The translations under genes were made by a program, and so were the position numbers. This document shows positions 26,882 through 39,303 of a stretch of 64,000 bases of DNA, in pieces (position 1 is the stretch's first letter; every line of letters begins with the position of its first letter). This DNA comes from Cyanobium sp. PLM2.Bin73 (GTDB lineage: Bacteria > Cyanobacteriota > Cyanobacteriia > PCC-6307 > Cyanobiaceae): NCBI GenBank assembly GCA_007694915.1, contig REEV01000133.1:1-64000 (forward strand), written 5' to 3'. Under the pieces are notes generated by a model. The model worked only from the letters and a program-made list of their open reading frames with translations, made no database searches and had not been told where the DNA came from.

Positions 26882-28645
26882 ATGCTCGCACCTCCACCGG
26901 CGGCAGGCCGCGACAGCCTGCGGGACAGCGTGCGCAGGCTGTGGCCCCTGATGCGGCCCCACCGGCGCCGGCTCGGCGCCGGTGGGGTGTGCATCGTGAT
27001 CTACGTGCTCTGCTGGCCCCTGCTGGCGGCCCTGGCCGGCCGCCTGATCCCAGCCATCGGCGCCGGCGATCTGGCCACCACCGTGCAGGCGGTACTGCTG
27101 GCGCTGCTGGTGTTCCTGGTGCAGAAGGCTGCCCAGTTCGGCCAGGACACCCTGCTGGCCGGGCCGGCGCTGGGCGTGAGCCGAACCCTGCGCCAGCAGT
27201 TGTTCGCCCGCCTGCAGCGGCTGGAGTTCGCCTCCCTCGACAAACTCTCGGCCGGCGATCTCACCTACCGCCTCACCGAGGACGCCGACCGGGTGGGGGA
27301 GGTGATCTACAAGACGATCCAGGACACCACCCCCAGCGCCCTTCAGCTGCTGGCGGTGCTGGGCTACATGCTCTGGCTCGACTGGCCCCTGGCCCTGGCC
27401 ACCCTGCTGCTGGCGCCGCTGGTGGCGCTGCTGGTGAGCGCCTTCGGGGCGCGGGTGATGGCGGCGGCCGAGCGCAGCCAGCGCCAGGTGAGCGAGCTGG
27501 CCGGTCTGCTGGCCGAGGCCATCGCCGGCCTGCCCCTGGTGCGGGCCTATGCCGCCGAGCCCTGGCTGCAGCGGCGCTTCGACGCGGAGGTGGAGCAGCA
27601 CCGCCGCGCCCGCTACCGCACCCTGCGCCTGCTGGCCCTGCAACATCCGGTGGTGGGCTTTCTTGAGGCCGGTGGCATCCTCACCGTGCTGCTGATCGGC
27701 GCCTGGCGGATCCAGAGCGGCCAGCTCGATGCCCAGGGCTTCAGCAGCTATGTGGCGGCGCTGCTGATGCTGATTGATCCCATCGCCCACCTCACCACCA
27801 ACTTCAACGAGCTGCAGCAGGGGCAGGCCTCCCTGCAGCGCCTGCTGGCGATCGAGCGCGAGCCGGTTGAGCCGCCCGACCATCCCGGCGCCGGAACCCT
27901 GGGAGCGGTGCGCGGTGAGCTGGTGCTGGAGGCGATCGCCTTCGGCTACAACCCTGCCCAACCGGTGCTGCGCGGGCTCGATCTGCGGGTGGAGCCCGGC
28001 CAGGTGGTGGCCCTGGTGGGCCCGTCGGGGGCGGGCAAGACCACGCTGTTTTCGCTGCTGCTGCGCTTCAACGTGGCCCAGCGCGGCCGCGTGCTGCTCG
28101 ATGGCCGCGACCTGGCCGGGCTGCGCGCCGCCGAGCTGCGCCGCGCCGTGGCCCTGGTGCCCCAGCAGAGCCAGGTGTTCTCGGGCACGGTGGCCGAGGC
28201 GATCGCCTTCGGCCGGCCCGCCAGCCCCGGGCAGATTCAGCGGGCGGCGCGGCTGGCCAACGCCGACGGCTTCATCGAGGCCCTGCCCCACGGCTACGCC
28301 AGCCGGGTGGAGGAGCGGGGCCGCAACTTCTCCGGCGGTCAGCTGCAGCGCCTGGCGATCGCCCGGGCGGTGCTGGGCGATCCGGCCCTGCTGCTGCTCG
28401 ATGAGGCCACCAGCGCCCTCGACGCCGAGGCCGAGGAGGCGGTGCAACGGGGCCTGCGTCAGGCCATGGCCGGGCGCACGGTGCTGGTGATCGCCCACCG
28501 CCTGGCCACGGTGCAGCAGGCCGACCGCATCGTGGTGCTCGCGGACGGGCAGATCGTGGAGCAGGGCAGCCACAATCAGCTGATGGCCCACGGCGGCCGT
28601 TACCGCGACCTCTGCCGGCGCCAGTTCATCCAGCTTGAATCCTGA
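26882..28645 (+). CDS. ABC exporter, fused permease and ATPase
   Basis: 587 aa half-transporter that should work as a homodimer or with a partner. The N-terminal six-helix domain (about 20-320) is of the type I exporter kind (FASLDKLSAGDLTYRLTEDA). The ATPase has Walker A GPSGAGKTT (about 380-388), Q-loop VPQQSQVFSG, signature FSGGQLQRLAIARAVL and Walker B LLLLDEATSALD with the H-loop IAHRLATV. The substrate is not predictable; family members export lipids, peptides or drugs. It is divergent from the S4 gene. Confidence 0.93.
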   Translation: MLAPPPAAGRDSLRDSVRRLWPLMRPHRRRLGAGGVCIVIYVLCWPLLAALAGRLIPAIGAGDLATTVQAVLLALLVFLVQKAAQFGQDTLLAGPALGVSRTLRQQLFARLQRLEFASLDKLSAGDLTYRLTEDADRVGEVIYKTIQDTTPSALQLLAVLGYMLWLDWPLALATLLLAPLVALLVSAFGARVMAAAERSQRQVSELAGLLAEAIAGLPLVRAYAAEPWLQRRFDAEVEQHRRARYRTLRLLALQHPVVGFLEAGGILTVLLIGAWRIQSGQLDAQGFSSYVAALLMLIDPIAHLTTNFNELQQGQASLQRLLAIEREPVEPPDHPGAGTLGAVRGELVLEAIAFGYNPAQPVLRGLDLRVEPGQVVALVGPSGAGKTTLFSLLLRFNVAQRGRVLLDGRDLAGLRAAELRRAVALVPQQSQVFSGTVAEAIAFGRPASPGQIQRAARLANADGFIEALPHGYASRVEERGRNFSGGQLQRLAIARAVLGDPALLLLDEATSALDAEAEEAVQRGLRQAMAGRTVLVIAHRLATVQQADRIVVLADGQIVEQGSHNQLMAHGGRYRDLCRRQFIQLES

Positions 28646-28667
28646 TCCCACGGGGGTCCACGCAGCC

Positions 28668-29000
28668 ATGGCCTGGGAATACCGGGTGATCCACATCGAC
28701 GTGAGCAGCGGCTCGCCGCCGGAGCCGCCCTCGCCGGAGGCCGACAGCCGGCGCCTGGACGGCGCCCTCAGCCCGGAATTTCTGGAGCGGGAATTCCCCC
28801 AGCAATACCGCGGTGCCAACGCCCGTCCCCGCCACCCGGCCGAGCAGCTGCAGTTCTTCCTCAACGCCCTCGGGCGGGAGAACTGGGAGCTGGTGGAGGC
28901 CCCCCAGGTGGGCCGGCTGCTGATGTTCGTGTTCAAGCGGCCGGCCCTTGACCTGCCCAAGCTGCCGCCCGGTGGCGGAGAGCGGGGATCCGTATCCTGA
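28668..29000 (+). CDS. Conserved hypothetical protein, DUF4177-like
   Basis: 110 aa soluble protein. It begins WEYRVIHIDV and later has LGRENWELVEAPQVGRLLMF and VFKRP, a beta-strand pattern shared with the small DUF4177 fold. A Pro/Glu-rich stretch separates the two parts, and the C-terminus (PPGGGERGSVS) is low complexity. The ATG at 28668 is the only reasonable start, 22 bp after the ABC gene stop, so it is likely co-transcribed with it. Confidence 0.65.
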   Translation: MAWEYRVIHIDVSSGSPPEPPSPEADSRRLDGALSPEFLEREFPQQYRGANARPRHPAEQLQFFLNALGRENWELVEAPQVGRLLMFVFKRPALDLPKLPPGGGERGSVS

Positions 29001-29022
29001 GCGGGCCCTGCCGACTCCCGCC

Positions 29023-29244
29023 GTGGACAGCAACGCCCAGCAGCCTCCCGTGCTCACCTTCGAGGGCAAGCGCTACGACCTCAACTCACTGCCCGATGAG
29101 GTGAAGGAACTGGTGCGGGGCATGCAGGTGGCCGACGCCCAGCTGCGCATGCATGAGGACACCCTCAAGGTGCTGGCGGTGGGCCGGCAGTCGATGGCGA
29201 TGCAGCTCAACGAGAAGCTCCAGCAGATTGCTCCCCTGCCTTGA
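29023..29244 (+). CDS. DUF6447-family small protein
   Basis: 73 aa from the GTG at 29023 (VDSNAQQPPVLTFEGKRYDL). The core LPDEVKELVRGMQVADAQLR and MHEDTLKVLAVGRQSMAMQL is a conserved helical cyanobacterial family of unknown function. The track start at 28948 lies inside the preceding gene in another frame and adds a Cys/Pro stretch foreign to the family. The 3' end overlaps the convergent AGCS symporter gene by 38 bases. Confidence 0.7.
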   Translation: MDSNAQQPPVLTFEGKRYDLNSLPDEVKELVRGMQVADAQLRMHEDTLKVLAVGRQSMAMQLNEKLQQIAPLP

Positions 29245-30559
29245 AGCTGTAGGCCCTGGTGAGTCGGAACACGGTTCCCGAGAGCAGCAGCAGACCGATC
29301 AGATTGGGGATCGCCATCAGGCCGTTGAGGATGTCGGCGATGGTCCAGATCACACCACCGCTCACCACGGCACCGATCACCACCACCACCACCCACAGCA
29401 GGCGGAAGGGGGTGATGGCCGCGGTGCCCGCCAGGAACTCCAGGCAGCGCTCGCTGTAGTAGCCCCAGCCGAGGATCGTGGTGGCGGTGAAGGCCACGGT
29501 GGCGAAGGTCACCAGCCAGCCGGAACCGGGCAGTTCGGCGTTGAAGGCGCTGATCGTCAGGTCCACACCGTTGGCGCCACTGCCATACAGACCGCTGAGC
29601 ACGATCACCAGCGCGGTCATGGTGCAGATCACGATCGTGTCGATGAAGGTGCCGATCATGGCCACGCTGCCCTGAAGCACCGGGTCACCGGGCCGGGCCG
29701 CCGCCTGGGCGATCGGAGCGGTGCCCAGGCCCGACTCATTGGAGAACACCCCCCGGGCGATGCCCTGACGGATCACCACCCCCAGCACGCCGCCGGCGGC
29801 AGCCTGCCCGGTGAAGGCGTCGGAGAAGATCACACCGAAGGCGGCCGGGATTTCCGGCAGGTGAATCGCCAGGATGATCAGGGCCCCGCCCACGTAGATC
29901 GCCGCCATCACCGGCACCACCACCTCCGACACCTTGCCGATGCGCTCGATGCCGCCGATCAGCACGGCGAAGGCGATCGCCCCCATCACCAGGCCCGTGG
30001 CCAGTTCCGGAACCCCCAGGGAGGTGCGCAGGGCCAGGGCCAGCTGGTTGGCCTGCACGCCGTTGCCGATGCCGAAGCCGGCCAGGGTGCCGAAGATGGC
30101 GAACAGGGTGCCCATCCAGGCCCAGCGCGGGCCGAGGCCATTGCGGATGAAGTACATCGGCCCCCCCACGTGCTCGCCGAGGGCATCCACCTCGCGGTAG
30201 TGCACCGCCAGCAGCGATTCGGCGTACTTGGTGGCCAGGCCCACGAAGGCGATCAGCCACATCCAGAACACAGCCCCTGGACCGCCCACGGCGATCGCGC
30301 TGGCCACCCCGGCCACGTTGCCGGTGCCAATGGTGGCCGCCAGGGCAGTGGAGAGGCTCTCGAAGGCGGTGACGTCGCCCTCACCCTTGCTGGAGCGGAT
30401 CGATCCGATGGCTTCGCGCAGGCCGAAGCCCAGGCGCCGCAGGGGCATGAAACGCAGGCCCACCATCAGGTAGAGGCCCGTGAGGCCGATCAGCCAGAGG
30501 GTGAGCGGGCCCCACACCACCCCATTGATCCGATCGAGGAAGTCCAAGGCAGGCTGCAT
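29207..30559 (-). CDS. AGCS-family sodium:alanine/glycine symporter
   Basis: 450 aa, about ten membrane helices. Family signatures include ALAATIGTGNVAGVASAIAV (about 92-111), GGPGAVFWMWL (about 112-122), FSNESGLGTAPIAQAAA and GWGYYSERC near the C-terminus. It brings in alanine or glycine (perhaps other small neutral amino acids) with Na+. A DUF3386 gene lies 44 bp upstream on the same strand, and carB lies upstream of that. Confidence 0.93.
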   Translation of the reverse strand: MQPALDFLDRINGVVWGPLTLWLIGLTGLYLMVGLRFMPLRRLGFGLREAIGSIRSSKGEGDVTAFESLSTALAATIGTGNVAGVASAIAVGGPGAVFWMWLIAFVGLATKYAESLLAVHYREVDALGEHVGGPMYFIRNGLGPRWAWMGTLFAIFGTLAGFGIGNGVQANQLALALRTSLGVPELATGLVMGAIAFAVLIGGIERIGKVSEVVVPVMAAIYVGGALIILAIHLPEIPAAFGVIFSDAFTGQAAAGGVLGVVIRQGIARGVFSNESGLGTAPIAQAAARPGDPVLQGSVAMIGTFIDTIVICTMTALVIVLSGLYGSGANGVDLTISAFNAELPGSGWLVTFATVAFTATTILGWGYYSERCLEFLAGTAAITPFRLLWVVVVVIGAVVSGGVIWTIADILNGLMAIPNLIGLLLLSGTVFRLTRAYSFKAGEQSAGASR

Positions 30560-30603
30560 TGATTGGCGCCGATGGTGTCATGGCATCAGCGCCCTCGCCA
30601 GCC

Positions 30604-31347
30604 TCAGCCCAGGGGCTCGAGGGCCTCGAAGCGGAAGCGCTGGCGGCTGGCGGGGGTGTCGCCACAGGCTTCGGTCTCCACCACACGCTCGCTCAGCACC
30701 CAGGGTCCGCCCTCGCTGACGGGCACGAAGGTGTCGGTGAAGCGGCTCAGTCCGCCGCGGGGGGCGCCGCTGGCGGGATCGGCGTACTGGCTGGTGTAGC
30801 TGCGGCTCAGGTAGCCGGCGCCGGTGTGGGTGACGCTCTCGGTGAAGATCGTCACCACCGTGCCGTGGATGTGGCGGTGCACCATCGTCACCACATCGTC
30901 CTTGATGCGGTAGCGGTCCCCGGCGTTCTTGCCGCCCACGATCACCTCGGTGCCCACGGCATCGGTGTCACCGGCGCTGAAGGTGTTGTCGCCGTGGGTC
31001 TGCTCGAAGCTGCGGCGCACACGATGGATCGCCACCTCCCAGAGCTGGGAGGCCACCGCCTTGTGCACCTCGCCGTCCTCGATGCCGTCCACCTGGGCCT
31101 TGAGATCGGCGCCCACCACAAAGGTTCCCTCCAGGCGGCGGGAGGGTTCAGCGGCGTCCCCCAGCTGCTCCCAGACGCAGCGGCCGCGGTAGCCGCCGAA
31201 GGCCGGGTCCCAGGTGTAGCGGTTCTCGTAGGCGGCCCGGAAAGCGGCGCGGCAGTCGCTGCCGGGGGCCGGCGGCGTCTGGGGGGATGAGGCGCTGGCG
31301 GCCGCTCCGGTGCTGATGGCGGCAGGGCTGGCGGGGGTGGCGGTCAA
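30604..31347 (-). CDS. DUF3386 domain-containing protein
   Basis: 247 aa cyanobacterial family of unknown function. FRAAYENRYTWDPAFGGYRG (about 37-56) starts the domain, which continues with beta-rich segments (GGKNAGDRYRIKDDVVTMVH, DTFVPVSEGGPWVLSERVVE). The ORF is open far into the shadow of carB, so the true start must lie after the carB stop; I chose the TTG at 31347 (MTATPASPAAIS). The first 30 residues are Ala/Ser/Thr rich. It follows carB by 26 bp. Confidence 0.75.
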   Translation of the reverse strand: MTATPASPAAISTGAAASASSPQTPPAPGSDCRAAFRAAYENRYTWDPAFGGYRGRCVWEQLGDAAEPSRRLEGTFVVGADLKAQVDGIEDGEVHKAVASQLWEVAIHRVRRSFEQTHGDNTFSAGDTDAVGTEVIVGGKNAGDRYRIKDDVVTMVHRHIHGTVVTIFTESVTHTGAGYLSRSYTSQYADPASGAPRGGLSRFTDTFVPVSEGGPWVLSERVVETEACGDTPASRQRFRFEALEPLG

Positions 31348-31373
31348 GGCCGATCGGGCGAAGGACCTGAACC

Positions 31374-34697
<3,324 letters not shown>

Positions 34698-34815
34698 GGG
34701 TGCAATGGGCCAAACCCGCTCAGCCTTGCACGATCCCCCGCCGCTGATGGTGGCGATCCACTCGGGACCCCCGATCCCTGTCGCTAACGTGGAACCCGTT
34801 GTGACCTCCGCGTCC

Positions 34816-35451
34816 ATGAGCGAACTCCAGCGCCTCAAGGGGCTGCTGCCGCCGGAAATGCAGAGCTGGGTGTTCGTGGAAGCCGCGGCCTCGATCGATC
34901 CGCCCCTTATTGCGATCGAAGAGATCGGACGTGACGAGATCGAGATCCAGGTGGATCTCGAAACCTGGGATGGCCTGGCGCTGGACCACCGCAACCTGCT
35001 GTTCTGGCATGAGGTGGGCCGCGTCCAGAACGACGCCGTGCCGCGCGACGGCTGGGAGATGGCCGCCCTGGCCATCGGCCTGGGCGGTGCCATCGGCGAA
35101 CTCTGGGTGCAGGACGGGCTGCTGCTGCTGATGGCCCTGGGGCTGTCGGGATTCGCCGGCTACCGCCTTTACCTCAAGAACAACTCCGAAAAGCGCCTGG
35201 CCGATGCCATCGCCGCCGACGAGCGGGCGATCGACCTGGCCTGCCGCTTCGGCTACACCCTGCCCAACGCCTACAAGAGCCTGGGGGGCGCCCTCAAGGA
35301 ACTGGCCGAGCAGACCCGCAAGAAGAAGAAACGCAGCTTCTACGACGACCGCCTCGAAGCCCTGCGCAAGAGCGCCAGCCGGGCCCGGGCCGAAATGGCC
35401 CAGCAGCAGGGTTCGCGCGAGTCGGTCACCAGCGAGAACGTGTATGGCTGA
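34816..35451 (+). CDS. DUF3318 domain-containing protein
   Basis: 211 aa. [20 protein letters not shown] and [20 protein letters not shown] form the N-terminal part; [20 protein letters not shown] (with HEVGR) resembles a metalloprotease-like helix but lacks a full HExxH. Two hydrophobic segments (about 78-115) and a basic coiled C-terminus follow. The family is cyanobacterial and uncharacterised. It starts a run of four genes (DUF3318, rsfS, CGLD27, asparaginase) with overlaps or gaps under 25 bp. Confidence 0.8.
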   Translation: MSELQRLKGLLPPEMQSWVFVEAAASIDPPLIAIEEIGRDEIEIQVDLETWDGLALDHRNLLFWHEVGRVQNDAVPRDGWEMAALAIGLGGAIGELWVQDGLLLLMALGLSGFAGYRLYLKNNSEKRLADAIAADERAIDLACRFGYTLPNAYKSLGGALKELAEQTRKKKKRSFYDDRLEALRKSASRARAEMAQQQGSRESVTSENVYG

Positions 35452-35863
35452 CGAGAGCGCAACCAGCCAGGCCACTCCCACCAGCCCCGGCGATCCGGCC
35501 AGCGAAGCGTTGGCGCGCCTGGCGGCCGAAGCCTGCGACGACCGCAAGGCCGTGGACATCCGCCTGATCCGGGTGGATGAGGTGACCACCCTGGCCGACT
35601 GGTTTCTGATCTGCAGCGGCCTCTCCGATGTGCAGGTGCGGGCCATCGCCCGTTCGGTGGAAGACCGGCTGGAGGCCGACACGGGCCGCCTGCCCCTGCG
35701 CCGCGAGGGTCAGGCCGAAGGCCGCTGGGTGTTGCTCGACTACGGCGAGCTGATCGTGCACGTGCTGATGCCCCAGGAGCGCGAGTACTACGACCTGGAG
35801 TCGTTCTGGGGCCACGGCCAGCAGGTGCGCTACCTAGGCTCCGCCCAGGCCACCAACAGCTGA
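35444..35863 (+). CDS. rsfS: Ribosomal silencing factor RsfS
   Basis: Binds ribosomal protein uL14 (L14) and blocks subunit joining when nutrients are short. 139 aa with DDRKAVDIRLIRVDEVTTLA, DWFLICSGLSDVQVRAIARS, WVLLDYGELIVHVLMPQERE and YYDLESFW, the full family core. The first 18 residues are an Ala/Thr/Ser extension. It overlaps the DUF3318 gene by 8 bases and precedes the CGLD27 gene by 3 bases. Confidence 0.94.
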   Translation: MADESATSQATPTSPGDPASEALARLAAEACDDRKAVDIRLIRVDEVTTLADWFLICSGLSDVQVRAIARSVEDRLEADTGRLPLRREGQAEGRWVLLDYGELIVHVLMPQEREYYDLESFWGHGQQVRYLGSAQATNS

Positions 35864-35866
35864 GCC

Positions 35867-36415
35867 ATGGGCGACGCCCTCGGCGCCACCGGCGATTTTC
35901 CTGGCGCTCCCGCCGCTCCCTGTCCGGTGCCTGCGGCCCAGCGCCCGCTCCAGCAATACCAGGAGCTGCGCGACTCCTGGTTCTTCGCCTGGCCCCGCCA
36001 CGACCTGCCCGGCCTGCTGCGGCCCCTGGCCCTGAGCTGGCTGCTGGTTCTGCCGGTCACGGTGCTGGTGAGCAGCGGCAGCTGGGTGCTGCGTCACCAC
36101 ACCCTGCAGCTGCTGCTGGCCGGAGCGGTGGCGGCCATCGTGCTGCCCACCCTGCTGCTCACCCGCCAGTGGCTGGGCTGGCGCAGCATCCACCAACGCC
36201 TGATCAGCGAGCGGGTGGAATACGAGGAATCGGGCTGGTACGACGGCCAGGTCTGGGAAAAACCCCTGAGCTGGCGCCAGCAGGATCTGCTGGTGGCCCG
36301 CCACCAGGTGCGGCCGGTGCTCCACCGCCTGCGCCAGGCGGTGGGCGGCTGCATCGCCCTGATGCTGCTGGGCAGCGCCGTCCTGCTGACGGCGGGGCTC
36401 TGGCAGGCTCAATGA
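35867..36415 (+). CDS. CGLD27-family membrane protein
   Basis: 182 aa protein of the green-lineage CGLD27 family, shared by cyanobacteria, algae and plants; plant members are linked to iron-limited photosynthesis acclimation. CPVPAAQRPLQQYQELRDSW and FFAWP are diagnostic. Two helices (LALSWLLVLPVTVLV, LLLAGAVAAIVLPTLLL) and a third near the C-terminus flank ESGWYDGQVWEKPLSWRQQD. It sits between rsfS and the asparaginase gene in the same operon. Confidence 0.85.
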   Translation: MGDALGATGDFPGAPAAPCPVPAAQRPLQQYQELRDSWFFAWPRHDLPGLLRPLALSWLLVLPVTVLVSSGSWVLRHHTLQLLLAGAVAAIVLPTLLLTRQWLGWRSIHQRLISERVEYEESGWYDGQVWEKPLSWRQQDLLVARHQVRPVLHRLRQAVGGCIALMLLGSAVLLTAGLWQAQ

Positions 36416-36437
36416 ACTCCGGCCCCCGGCCCTGCCC

Positions 36438-37409
36438 ATGAGCCTCTCCTCCAGCTTCGGTGCCGCCACCCGCACCGACATTCCACCCCTGGAGGTGCGG
36501 CTGCTGCGCGAGGGCATCGCCGAGTCGCACCACCGGGTGCATGCGGCGGTGAGCGACGCCCGAGGACGGGTGTTGATGCGGGCCGGCGATCCGCAGCGGC
36601 TCACCTTCGTGCGCTCAGCCCTCAAACCCTTCCAGGCCTCGGTGTTCGTGGCCAGCGGCAGCGCCGATCAGGGCCAGGTGGGCGACCGCGGCCTGGCGAT
36701 CGCCTGCGCCTCCCATGCCGGCACGCCGGAACACGCCCGCGAGGCCTTCAAGCTGCTCTGGAGCGCGGAACTGGAGGCCGACCAGCTGCAGTGTCCGGTG
36801 CCCGAGGGCCGCACCAGCCCGCTGGAGCACAACTGTTCGGGCAAGCATGCGGCCTTCCTGGCCACCTGCCGCCGGCTGGGCTGGAGCACCGAGAGCTACA
36901 TGCACGCCGACCACCCCCTGCAGCAGGAGGTGCTCAAGCGGGTGGCCGAACTGCTGGCCCTGCCGGCGGCCGAGCTGGTGACGGCCCGCGACGACTGCGG
37001 CGTGCCCACCCTGCGCCTGCGCCTGGCCCAGATGGCCCTGCTGTTCGCCCACCTGGGCGCCGGCGCGCAGCCCCACCTGGAGCGGCTCAGCCGGGCCATG
37101 CTCGCCCATCCCCACCTGGTGGCGGGCGAGGGGCGCTTCGACACCGAGCTGATGCGCCGCGGCCACGGCCAGGTGATCAGCAAGGGCGGCGCCGAGGGCA
37201 TCCAGTGCATCAGCCGCGTGGGCGAAGGACTGGGTCTGGCGATCAAGGTGGAGGACGGCTCCGCCCGGGCCAAGCAGGCGGTGGCCCTGCAGCTGCTCGA
37301 GCAGCTCGACTGGCTCACCCCCATGACCCTCGAGGAGCTGCGCCAGCGCTTCCTCCACCCGGCCCCCCACCTGCGCCTGGAGGTGCTCGGCGAGCTGCGC
37401 TTCGACTGA
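36438..37409 (+). CDS. L-asparaginase II-type (AnsA/thermolabile) amidohydrolase
   Basis: 323 aa of the asparaginase II family typified by the rhizobial enzyme, distinct from E. coli AnsA/AnsB. FVRSALKPFQASVFVASGSA, IACASHAGTPEH, LEHNCSGKHAAFLATCRRLG and the DDCGVPTLRL motif are characteristic, with the SGKH serine-lysine pair thought to be catalytic. It likely hydrolyses asparagine to aspartate and ammonia in the cytoplasm. It ends the DUF3318-rsfS-CGLD27 operon; the tRNA follows 88 bp on. Confidence 0.88.
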   Translation: MSLSSSFGAATRTDIPPLEVRLLREGIAESHHRVHAAVSDARGRVLMRAGDPQRLTFVRSALKPFQASVFVASGSADQGQVGDRGLAIACASHAGTPEHAREAFKLLWSAELEADQLQCPVPEGRTSPLEHNCSGKHAAFLATCRRLGWSTESYMHADHPLQQEVLKRVAELLALPAAELVTARDDCGVPTLRLRLAQMALLFAHLGAGAQPHLERLSRAMLAHPHLVAGEGRFDTELMRRGHGQVISKGGAEGIQCISRVGEGLGLAIKVEDGSARAKQAVALQLLEQLDWLTPMTLEELRQRFLHPAPHLRLEVLGELRFD

Positions 37410-37480
37410 GGCGCTGGGGCTGAGCCACAGGCGCTGAGCCGCTGTGGCTTGCCGATCGGTAGCGGGGGACACCGCGCTGG

Positions 37481-37486
37481 TATGAT
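37481..37486 (+). promoter_or_regulatory. Extended -10 element of the initiator tRNA gene
   Basis: TGGTATGAT sits 12 bases before the mature tRNA 5' end, a good extended -10. No -35 at the right distance is convincing. Confidence 0.45.
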
Positions 37487-37497
37487 CCATCCACCGG

Positions 37498-37574
<77 letters not shown>

Positions 37575-37585
37575 ATTCCAAAGGC

Positions 37586-37616
37586 CCCGGTAGTAGTCAC
37601 GCTGCCGGGTTTTTTT
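37586..37616 (+). terminator. Rho-independent terminator of the tRNA gene
   Basis: CCCGGTAG pairs with CTGCCGGG (one G.T) across an 8-base loop and is followed by seven T. Confidence 0.85.
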
Positions 37617-37714
37617 ATGGCCGTTTTTTGCAGCCAGCGGTTTGCTGCAAATCATGGGCCATTGGCAAACCAGGCCAGGGTCCCCTGCTAAGGGTCGTGC
37701 AGACCGAGTGGTGC

Positions 37715-37861
37715 ATGACCGAGCTGCAACAGGCCCTGCTGATCTTCGCGATCGGCGCCGTGGTCACCCTGACCACCGTGATCATGATCGCCCGGGGCCA
37801 TGCCCGCTGGCACGGCCGCGATCCCTATGACGACCCCAGCCGGGCCGCCAGCCATGACTGA
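37715..37861 (+). CDS. Small membrane protein upstream of SSS symporter
   Basis: 48 aa, missed by the ORF track. MTELQQALLIFAIGAVVTLT TVIMIARGHARWHG is one N-terminal helix followed by a basic, Asp-rich tail (RDPYDDPSRAASHD). Its stop overlaps the symporter ATG by 8 bases (ATGACTGA), which is strong evidence for translation and coupling. Small subunits or chaperones next to SSS-type carriers are known in other families; whether this one binds the carrier is inference. Confidence 0.65.
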   Translation: MTELQQALLIFAIGAVVTLTTVIMIARGHARWHGRDPYDDPSRAASHD

Positions 37862-39275
37862 GGCACCGCTGCTCGATGCCGGCATTGCCTGGTTTCTGCT
37901 GGTGGCCTTCTCGGTGCTCTGGATCGCCCTGGGGGTGTGGTGGGGCAAGCGCGGCAAGGGCGATGCCGACGACTACCTGCTGGCCGGCCGCAACATCGGC
38001 CTGGCCCTGAGCACCGCCACCCTGATGGCCAGCTGGGTCACCGGCAACACCACCCTGGCGGCCCCGGAGGTGGGCTACACCCTGGGCCTGTGGGGCATGC
38101 TCGGCTACGCCCTGGCGGGCCTGGGGCTGTTTCTGTTCGCACCGCTGGCGATCCGCATCAAGCGGCTGATGCCCACGGCCCGCACCAGCGGCGACTTCGT
38201 TCGCCTGCGCTTTGGCCGGGTGTGCTGGGCGGTGTTCCTGCTGATCACCATGGCCTACACCCTCGGCTTCCTGATCACCCAGGGGATGGGAGCCGGCCTG
38301 CTGCTGCAGGCACTCTCCGGCTTCGACTACCGGCTGGGGATGGTCTGCGTGATCGGCGTGTCCACCACCTACACCCTGTTCGGCGGCATGCGCGGCGTGG
38401 TGGGCACCGACTTCATCCAGTCACTGCTGATCATGGCCCTGCTGGTGCTGGTGGCGGTGCTGGGCTACAGCCGCATCAGCGTGGAGGAGGTCTACGTGGC
38501 CCTGGAGGCCGAGTACCCGTCGCGGCTCAACATGCTGCTGCCGGCCGGGCTGCTGTTCGCCTGGAACACCGGCCTGTTCAGCATGGGCGAGGTGTTCCAC
38601 AACAACATCTGGTGGAGCCGGGTGTTCGCCAGCCGGCCCTCGGTGGTGTTCCGCTCCTTCATTCTCGGCGGCCTGGCCTGGATCACCGTGCCGATCGTGA
38701 CCGGCGCCATCGCCCTGATGGCCCTGGCCACCAACCTGGAGGTGCCCCAGGTGAACATGGTGTTTCCGCTGATCACCGCCGAGCTGCTGGGCAGCGGCGG
38801 CGCGGTGGTGGTGTTCATCATCATCTTCGCCTCGCTCACCTCCACCCTCGATTCACTGCTGGCCGCCAGCGCCGACCTGATCGCCGAGGACGTGGTGGCC
38901 CACTGGCTGCGGCCCGGCATCAGCGATGCCCAGATCCGCCAGGCGGCACGGCTGGTGGTGGTGGGGCTGGGGTTGCTCACGATGCTGCTCTCCTGGCAGT
39001 ACGTCACCTCGATGTTCCAGCTGCTGCTGTTCACCGGCCCCCTGGTGGCCTCCACCATCTGGCCGATCGCCATGGGGCTCTACTGGCCCCAGGCCAACCG
39101 CCAGGCCGCCACCGCCGCCATGGTGGTGGGCACGATCACCGGCCTGCTGGCCTACGTGCTGGTGGCGCCCTACTGCGCCGCCCTGGTGTCAGCGGCGGTA
39201 TCGGCGGCGGTGATGGGGCTCGGCAGCCACTGGAACCCGGAACGCTTCGACTGGCGCCTGCTGGCCGGCCGCTGA
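37854..39275 (+). CDS. Sodium:solute symporter (SSS) family transporter, urea/amide-type
   Basis: 473 aa, about 13 helices. The DDYLLAGRNIGLALSTATLM opening and ASWVTGNTTLAAPEVGYTLG LWGMLGYALAG resemble the urea-active branch (DUR3-like) of the SSS family more than proline or glucose carriers, but substrate assignment from sequence alone is weak. The gene starts inside the stop region of the 48-aa ORF. Its place in front of carbamoyl and amide enzymes fits uptake of a ureide, urea or amide. Confidence 0.8.
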   Translation: MTEAPLLDAGIAWFLLVAFSVLWIALGVWWGKRGKGDADDYLLAGRNIGLALSTATLMASWVTGNTTLAAPEVGYTLGLWGMLGYALAGLGLFLFAPLAIRIKRLMPTARTSGDFVRLRFGRVCWAVFLLITMAYTLGFLITQGMGAGLLLQALSGFDYRLGMVCVIGVSTTYTLFGGMRGVVGTDFIQSLLIMALLVLVAVLGYSRISVEEVYVALEAEYPSRLNMLLPAGLLFAWNTGLFSMGEVFHNNIWWSRVFASRPSVVFRSFILGGLAWITVPIVTGAIALMALATNLEVPQVNMVFPLITAELLGSGGAVVVFIIIFASLTSTLDSLLAASADLIAEDVVAHWLRPGISDAQIRQAARLVVVGLGLLTMLLSWQYVTSMFQLLLFTGPLVASTIWPIAMGLYWPQANRQAATAAMVVGTITGLLAYVLVAPYCAALVSAAVSAAVMGLGSHWNPERFDWRLLAGR

Positions 39276-39303
39276 TCCCTGCTCTCCCCTGCGCACCAGT
39301 GCC

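Noticed and set aside
26843-28960. 705-aa minus-strand ORF opposite the ABC exporter
   Set aside because: Gln/His/Gly-rich antisense translation; the exporter on the plus strand has all ABC motifs.
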